Shown here: one piece after another, positions 52,907 to 56,102 of the stretch
Layout of the letters: every line of letters begins with the position of its first letter
How positions within the stretch are numbered: the first letter of the stretch is position 1
Assembly: GCA_903925975.1 (NCBI GenBank)
Contig: CAIYHG010000183.1
Coordinates: 1 to 56,102 of the forward strand
From: an uncultured Acidobacteriia bacterium
GTDB lineage: Bacteria > Acidobacteriota > Terriglobia > Bryobacterales > Bryobacteraceae
Length of the DNA: 56,102 nucleotides
Reading direction: 5' to 3'
Program-made: the position numbers and the translations under genes
Notes under the pieces: generated by a model
The model's input: the letters and a program-made list of their open reading frames with translations, nothing else
Databases searched by the model: none
What the model was told of the DNA's origin: nothing

Positions 52907-54306
52907 TCCGCGTGAAATTGTTTGCCGCGGGGTTTGTCGGTGCGCTCGTAACCGTGCGCTCCGAAGAAGTCACGTTGGGCCTGTAACAGGTTTTGCGGCA
53001 GGCGCTCGGTTCGGTAGCTATCGATGTAGCCCAGCGACGCGGCCATCCCCATCGCGGGGATACCCAAGCCTGCGGCCATCGCCACCGCTTCGCGCAAACT
53101 CCCCCCGTCTACTTTCACTACGGGCTGCAATTCATCCGCAACCATCAGGTTGCTCAACTCGGCGTCCCGTGCGAAAGCGGCGCGGATGCGTTCGAGCATC
53201 TTGGCGCGGATAATGCAGCCGCCCCGCCAGATCTTGGCGATCTCGGCGAAACGCAGGTTGAAGCGGTATTCCCGCGACGCCTCGCGCATCAGCGAAAAGC
53301 CCTGCGCGTATGCCGTGAGAGTTGCCGTGCAGAGCGCCCCGCGAACGGTTTCCACCGCGCGGCTCCGGTCGCCCGCGAAGCTCGGGTTCGGCCCAGCCAT
53401 CAGTTTGGAGGCGGTCACGCGCTCGTCCTTCACGGCGGAGAGTATTCTGCCTTCGAGGGCCGCGTTGATTGTGGGAACCGCCACTCCAAGATCGAGCGCA
53501 TTCTGCGAGGTCCACTTGCCGGTGCCCTTCTGCCCGGCGCGGTCCAGAATCACATCCAGCATCGGCTGCCCTGTTTCCGCATCCGTCTTGCCCAAAACGG
53601 CGGCGGTGATTTCGAGCAGATACGAACCCATCTCCGTCCGGTTCCACGCGGCGAATACGTCCTGCATTTCCGCCGCGCTCATCCCGAGTCCGCGTTTCAT
53701 CAGGTCGTAGGCTTCGCACAGAAGCTGCATCACGGCGTACTCGATGCCGTTGTGCACCATCTTGACGTAATGCCCCGCGCCGCCTTCGCCGATATACGCG
53801 CAGCAGGGTTCGCCATCCACCTTGGCCGCAATCGCTTCGAGCGACGGCGCCAGCAGTTCGTAGGCGCCCTCCGGGCCGCCCGGCATCAGCGCGGGGCCGT
53901 GCCGCGCGCCTTCCTCGCCTCCGCTGACGCCCATGCCGATGAAGCGGATGCCCGCCGGCTCCAGGTCCTTCCCCCGCCGGACGGTGTCGAGGAAGAACGA
54001 GTTCCCGCCGTCCATGAGGATGTCCTGCGGGTGCAGGTGCGGCTTCAGGCCATCGATCACGGCGTCCACCGGGCTGCCCGCCGGCACCATGATGAGAATC
54101 CGCCGTGGGGCTTCGAGCGCCGCCACCAGATCGGGAAGCGAGGGAAGCACGCCGGCGTTATTGCCCGCGAATAGGGCCGCCGAAACTTCTGATTTCGCCT
54201 TGTCTGTATCGAAACCCGCTACGGGGAATCCCTTGGATGCGATGTTCAGGGCCAGATTTTGGCCCATTACCCCTAAACCGACAACGCCGATCTTGTAGTG
54301 AATCAT
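52894..54306 (-). CDS. gnd: 6-phosphogluconate dehydrogenase (decarboxylating)
   Basis: A 470-residue enzyme of the pentose phosphate pathway, of the long bacterial type. It has the Rossmann motif GLGVMGQNLALNIA, VPAGSPVDAVIDGL, ILMDGGNSFFLDT, IRFIGMGVSGGEEGARHGPALMPGG, YIGEGGAGHYVKMVHNGIEY and QKGTGKWTSQNALDLGVA, covering the NADP site and the catalytic lysine (HYVKMVHN). It converts 6-phosphogluconate to ribulose 5-phosphate, CO2 and NADPH. It is divergent from tilS, with 43 bases between start codons. kdsC follows with an overlap. Confidence 0.97.
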   Translation of the reverse strand: MIHYKIGVVGLGVMGQNLALNIASKGFPVAGFDTDKAKSEVSAALFAGNNAGVLPSLPDLVAALEAPRRILIMVPAGSPVDAVIDGLKPHLHPQDILMDGGNSFFLDTVRRGKDLEPAGIRFIGMGVSGGEEGARHGPALMPGGPEGAYELLAPSLEAIAAKVDGEPCCAYIGEGGAGHYVKMVHNGIEYAVMQLLCEAYDLMKRGLGMSAAEMQDVFAAWNRTEMGSYLLEITAAVLGKTDAETGQPMLDVILDRAGQKGTGKWTSQNALDLGVAVPTINAALEGRILSAVKDERVTASKLMAGPNPSFAGDRSRAVETVRGALCTATLTAYAQGFSLMREASREYRFNLRFAEIAKIWRGGCIIRAKMLERIRAAFARDAELSNLMVADELQPVVKVDGGSLREAVAMAAGLGIPAMGMAASLGYIDSYRTERLPQNLLQAQRDFFGAHGYERTDKPRGKQFHAEWME

Positions 54307-54337
54307 TTGCGCGCCCGGTGCTCGATGGTCGTCACGT

Positions 54338-54343
54338 TACAAT
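54338..54343 (+). promoter_or_regulatory. -10-like hexamer directly before tilS
   Basis: TACAAT at 54338-54343 ends six bases before the GTG start at 54350. There is no Shine-Dalgarno. A good -35 is not visible. Transcription may start on the start codon. Confidence 0.45.
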
Positions 54344-54349
54344 CGGACT

Positions 54350-55768
54350 GTGCTCGAGCGAGTGCTGGAAATCATCACCCGTTATAACATGTTCGAGCGC
54401 GGCGCACGCGTAGGAGTGGCCGTCTCGGGCGGCGCGGATTCGGTCTGCCTTCTATATGCGATGTGTGAGCTTGCGCCCCGTTGGGACCTCGGTCTTTCCG
54501 TTCTCCACCTCAACCACGGCCTGCGCGGCGCGGAATCCGATTGGGACGAAGAGTTCGTGCGGGAATTGGCCGCCGGCCTAAACCTGAGCATCATCGCCGA
54601 GCGCTGGAAGCGGGAACCTGAGGAAGGGGCCAATCTCGAAGAAGCCGCCCGCCAGGCGCGCCTCGCTTTCTTCGCCCGGGTGATTGAGAGCGGAACGGTG
54701 GACCGCGTCGCCCTCGGTCACACGCGCTCCGACCAGGCCGAAACCGTCCTCTTCCGGCTGCTGCGCGGTTCCGGAGCCGCCGGGCTATCCGGCATTCGCC
54801 CGGTTGCCTCCACAGGCCTTGTCCGCCCGCTGCTTTTGGTGGACCGGGCCGAGGTGGAAGCCTATCTGGTGGAGCGGGGGGCCGGCTGGCGCGAGGACTC
54901 GACGAACCTGACTCTCCATTTCGCCCGGAACCGCATCCGGCACGAATTGTTGCCTCTGCTGGCGCGGGATTGGAACCCCAGCATCACCGGGACGCTGGCC
55001 ACAATGGCCGAATGGGCTCAGGCCGAAGAGGCCTACTGGGAGGCGGAAATCGATAGACTGGCGGCCTCCGCCTTTCGGGAATGTGCCCGGGCAATCATCG
55101 TTAACACTCAAGATTTCAATCAGTTGCCGCTGGCAGCCGCCCGCCGTCTGGTGCGCCGCGCCATGGAACGCGTCAAGGGGGACCTGCGCGCCATCGATTT
55201 CGGCCATGTGTCCGCTGTCCTGGCCATGATGTCCGCTTCCGAAGGGCACGGGCGGCTCCAGGTTCCGGGGTTGGATATTATCCGGTCGTTCGATTGGGTT
55301 CGTTTCGCCCTTCAGGGCGCCGATTCCCTGGAAGCCCGAAATTTCAATGTGGCCGCAGCCCCGCCCGGGCGCTTCCATTTGCCCGGTTCGGACGCGGAAA
55401 TCTGCCTGGAACTGATTGAAAACCCGAAGGATTCTACATGTATTCCGGGTGTGTATAATGGAAACGTGGCTTATGTCGATTGGATACGTGTGTCCCGCGT
55501 GTCCAGCGGCCTGGAACTCCGCAATTGGAGGCCCGGCGACCAGTACTGTCCGGCTGGCTCAACGGAAGAGGCTAAGATTAAGACCATGTTCCAGAAAGCG
55601 CGGGTCCCCCTATGGGAGCGCCGGCGCTGGCCCGTTCTTACGGCGGGTGCGGAGATAGTTTGGGCGCGGCGGTTTGGACCTGCAGCCGGCTTCGCCGCGG
55701 ATTCCGGAACCCGAGTCGGGTTGCAGGTTCGAGATTCTGGTGGAATTACTCCCGTAATATGCCGATGA
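54350..55768 (+). CDS. tilS: tRNA(Ile)-lysidine synthase
   Basis: A 472-residue TilS, which makes lysidine at C34 of tRNA-Ile (CAU) using ATP and lysine. The ATP PP-loop is VAVSGGADSVCLLYA, near residue 24. Other conserved parts are HLNHGLRGAESDWDEEF, LGHTRSDQAETVLFRLLRGSG and FARNRIRHELLPLL. The C-terminal domains of a full-length enzyme are present, ending with a LELRNWRPGDQYCP segment and KIKTMFQKARVPLWERRRWPVL. The GTG start follows a -10-like box by six bases. ftsH follows 64 bases downstream, a common arrangement. Confidence 0.95.
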   Translation: MLERVLEIITRYNMFERGARVGVAVSGGADSVCLLYAMCELAPRWDLGLSVLHLNHGLRGAESDWDEEFVRELAAGLNLSIIAERWKREPEEGANLEEAARQARLAFFARVIESGTVDRVALGHTRSDQAETVLFRLLRGSGAAGLSGIRPVASTGLVRPLLLVDRAEVEAYLVERGAGWREDSTNLTLHFARNRIRHELLPLLARDWNPSITGTLATMAEWAQAEEAYWEAEIDRLAASAFRECARAIIVNTQDFNQLPLAAARRLVRRAMERVKGDLRAIDFGHVSAVLAMMSASEGHGRLQVPGLDIIRSFDWVRFALQGADSLEARNFNVAAAPPGRFHLPGSDAEICLELIENPKDSTCIPGVYNGNVAYVDWIRVSRVSSGLELRNWRPGDQYCPAGSTEEAKIKTMFQKARVPLWERRRWPVLTAGAEIVWARRFGPAAGFAADSGTRVGLQVRDSGGITPVICR

Positions 55769-55832
55769 GGGAATCTGGATTGACCGCGGCGGCGTCTAAG
55801 AGAAGTAGTACCGGGACCGGTACGGAGGTTTC

Positions 55833-56102
55833 GTGAATTCCAGCGTTAAGGCTTGGCTATTTTGGATTGTTCTGATCTGCGTGGCGTTGCTGCTCTTCAT
55901 GGTGGTGCGCACCGGTCAGACACGGAAGGAAGTCTCCATCACCTTCACGGACTTCGTGAACAAGGTGAAGGAGGGGCAGGTTAAAGACGTTACGATCTCG
56001 GGCAGTGAGGTGCACGGCGCCTATGCCGGTCAGAACCTCGGGTTCACCACCCAGATTCCGCCGAGCTACAACTCGGTCTACGACATCCTGATCGAAAAGA
56101 AC
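55833..56102 (+). CDS. ftsH: ATP-dependent zinc metalloprotease FtsH, N-terminal fragment (cut by window end)
   Basis: The first 90 codons of ftsH, in frame to the last base. It begins with a GTG, four bases behind GGAGG (55824-55828). The N-terminal transmembrane helix is residues 7-23 (WLFWIVLICVALLLFMV). It is followed by the start of the periplasmic FtsH extracellular domain, with SITFTDFVNKVKEGQVKDVTISGSEV, which is typical. The AAA+ and peptidase domains would lie beyond the window. FtsH degrades membrane proteins and misassembled complexes. Position after tilS supports the call. Confidence 0.93.
   Translation, partial: MNSSVKAWLFWIVLICVALLLFMVVRTGQTRKEVSITFTDFVNKVKEGQVKDVTISGSEVHGAYAGQNLGFTTQIPPSYNSVYDILIEKN

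Overview
The window looks like chromosomal DNA of an Acidobacteriota member, most likely from the Solibacter/Bryobacter side of the phylum. This is inferred from family content and not from any rRNA: an acidobacterial-type VWFA protein, Oar-like TonB receptors with an N-terminal carboxypeptidase-regulatory domain, an alternative complex III plus caa3 oxidase operon, a split glycine-cleavage P protein and high GC. KdsC and outer-membrane receptors indicate a Gram-negative envelope. I see no rRNA, tRNA, CRISPR array, prophage or transposase gene. Almost all of the window is ordinary, densely packed core metabolism.

Layout. 1-4.7 kb: a HigA-like antitoxin without a visible toxin, a small zinc-ribbon ORF, YdcF, a SpoU rRNA/tRNA methyltransferase translationally coupled to RarA, a small secreted protein and a LysW-like acidic zinc-ribbon protein. 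4.7-9.1 kb: homodimeric pyruvate dehydrogenase E1, a CDF metal transporter and an adenosine-specific-kinase-family protein, with palindromic REP-type elements in the gaps. 9.2-12.5 kb: moeA-moaC-mog with four-base overlaps (molybdenum cofactor), followed closely by a VWFA protein. 12.5-15.8 kb (minus): a BON protein, a small exported protein and a two-component system. 16-22.6 kb: recA, a truncated recA paralogue 21 bp behind it, HU, tatA, dnaG and rpoD. 22.6-26.2 kb: an RRM protein, two lipoproteins and a TPR protein.

26.2-38.6 kb (minus) is one long respiratory operon in the order actA-B-C-D-E-F, a small one-helix protein, SCO, coxB, coxA, coxC and coxD. ActA-F oxidise quinol, and electrons pass through cytochrome c domains to the caa3 oxidase. 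Most junctions overlap by 4-14 bases, so the subunits are probably translated as a set. After a 499-bp noncoding gap, two overlapping TonB-dependent receptor genes occupy 39.1-45 kb.

45.1-49.4 kb carries the full glycine-cleavage set except the shared L protein (gcvT-H-PA-PB), followed by a YggX-family iron protein with an unusual Cys/His-rich N-terminus and, after a REPIN-like palindrome, threonine dehydrogenase, which could feed glycine to the Gcv system. 51.2-54.3 kb holds a GT87-like membrane glycosyltransferase and the gnd-kdsC pair. The window ends with tilS and the first 90 codons of ftsH.

The most unusual signals are: (1) a family of composite palindromes (REP/REPIN-like) whose stems covary between arms; (2) repeated placement of a sigma70-type -10 hexamer 5-9 bases before the start codon in genes without a Shine-Dalgarno, suggesting leaderless mRNAs; (3) the tandem RecA paralogue; (4) the LysW-like protein with an altered tail; (5) the YggX extension. 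I see no convincing wholly new multi-gene system.
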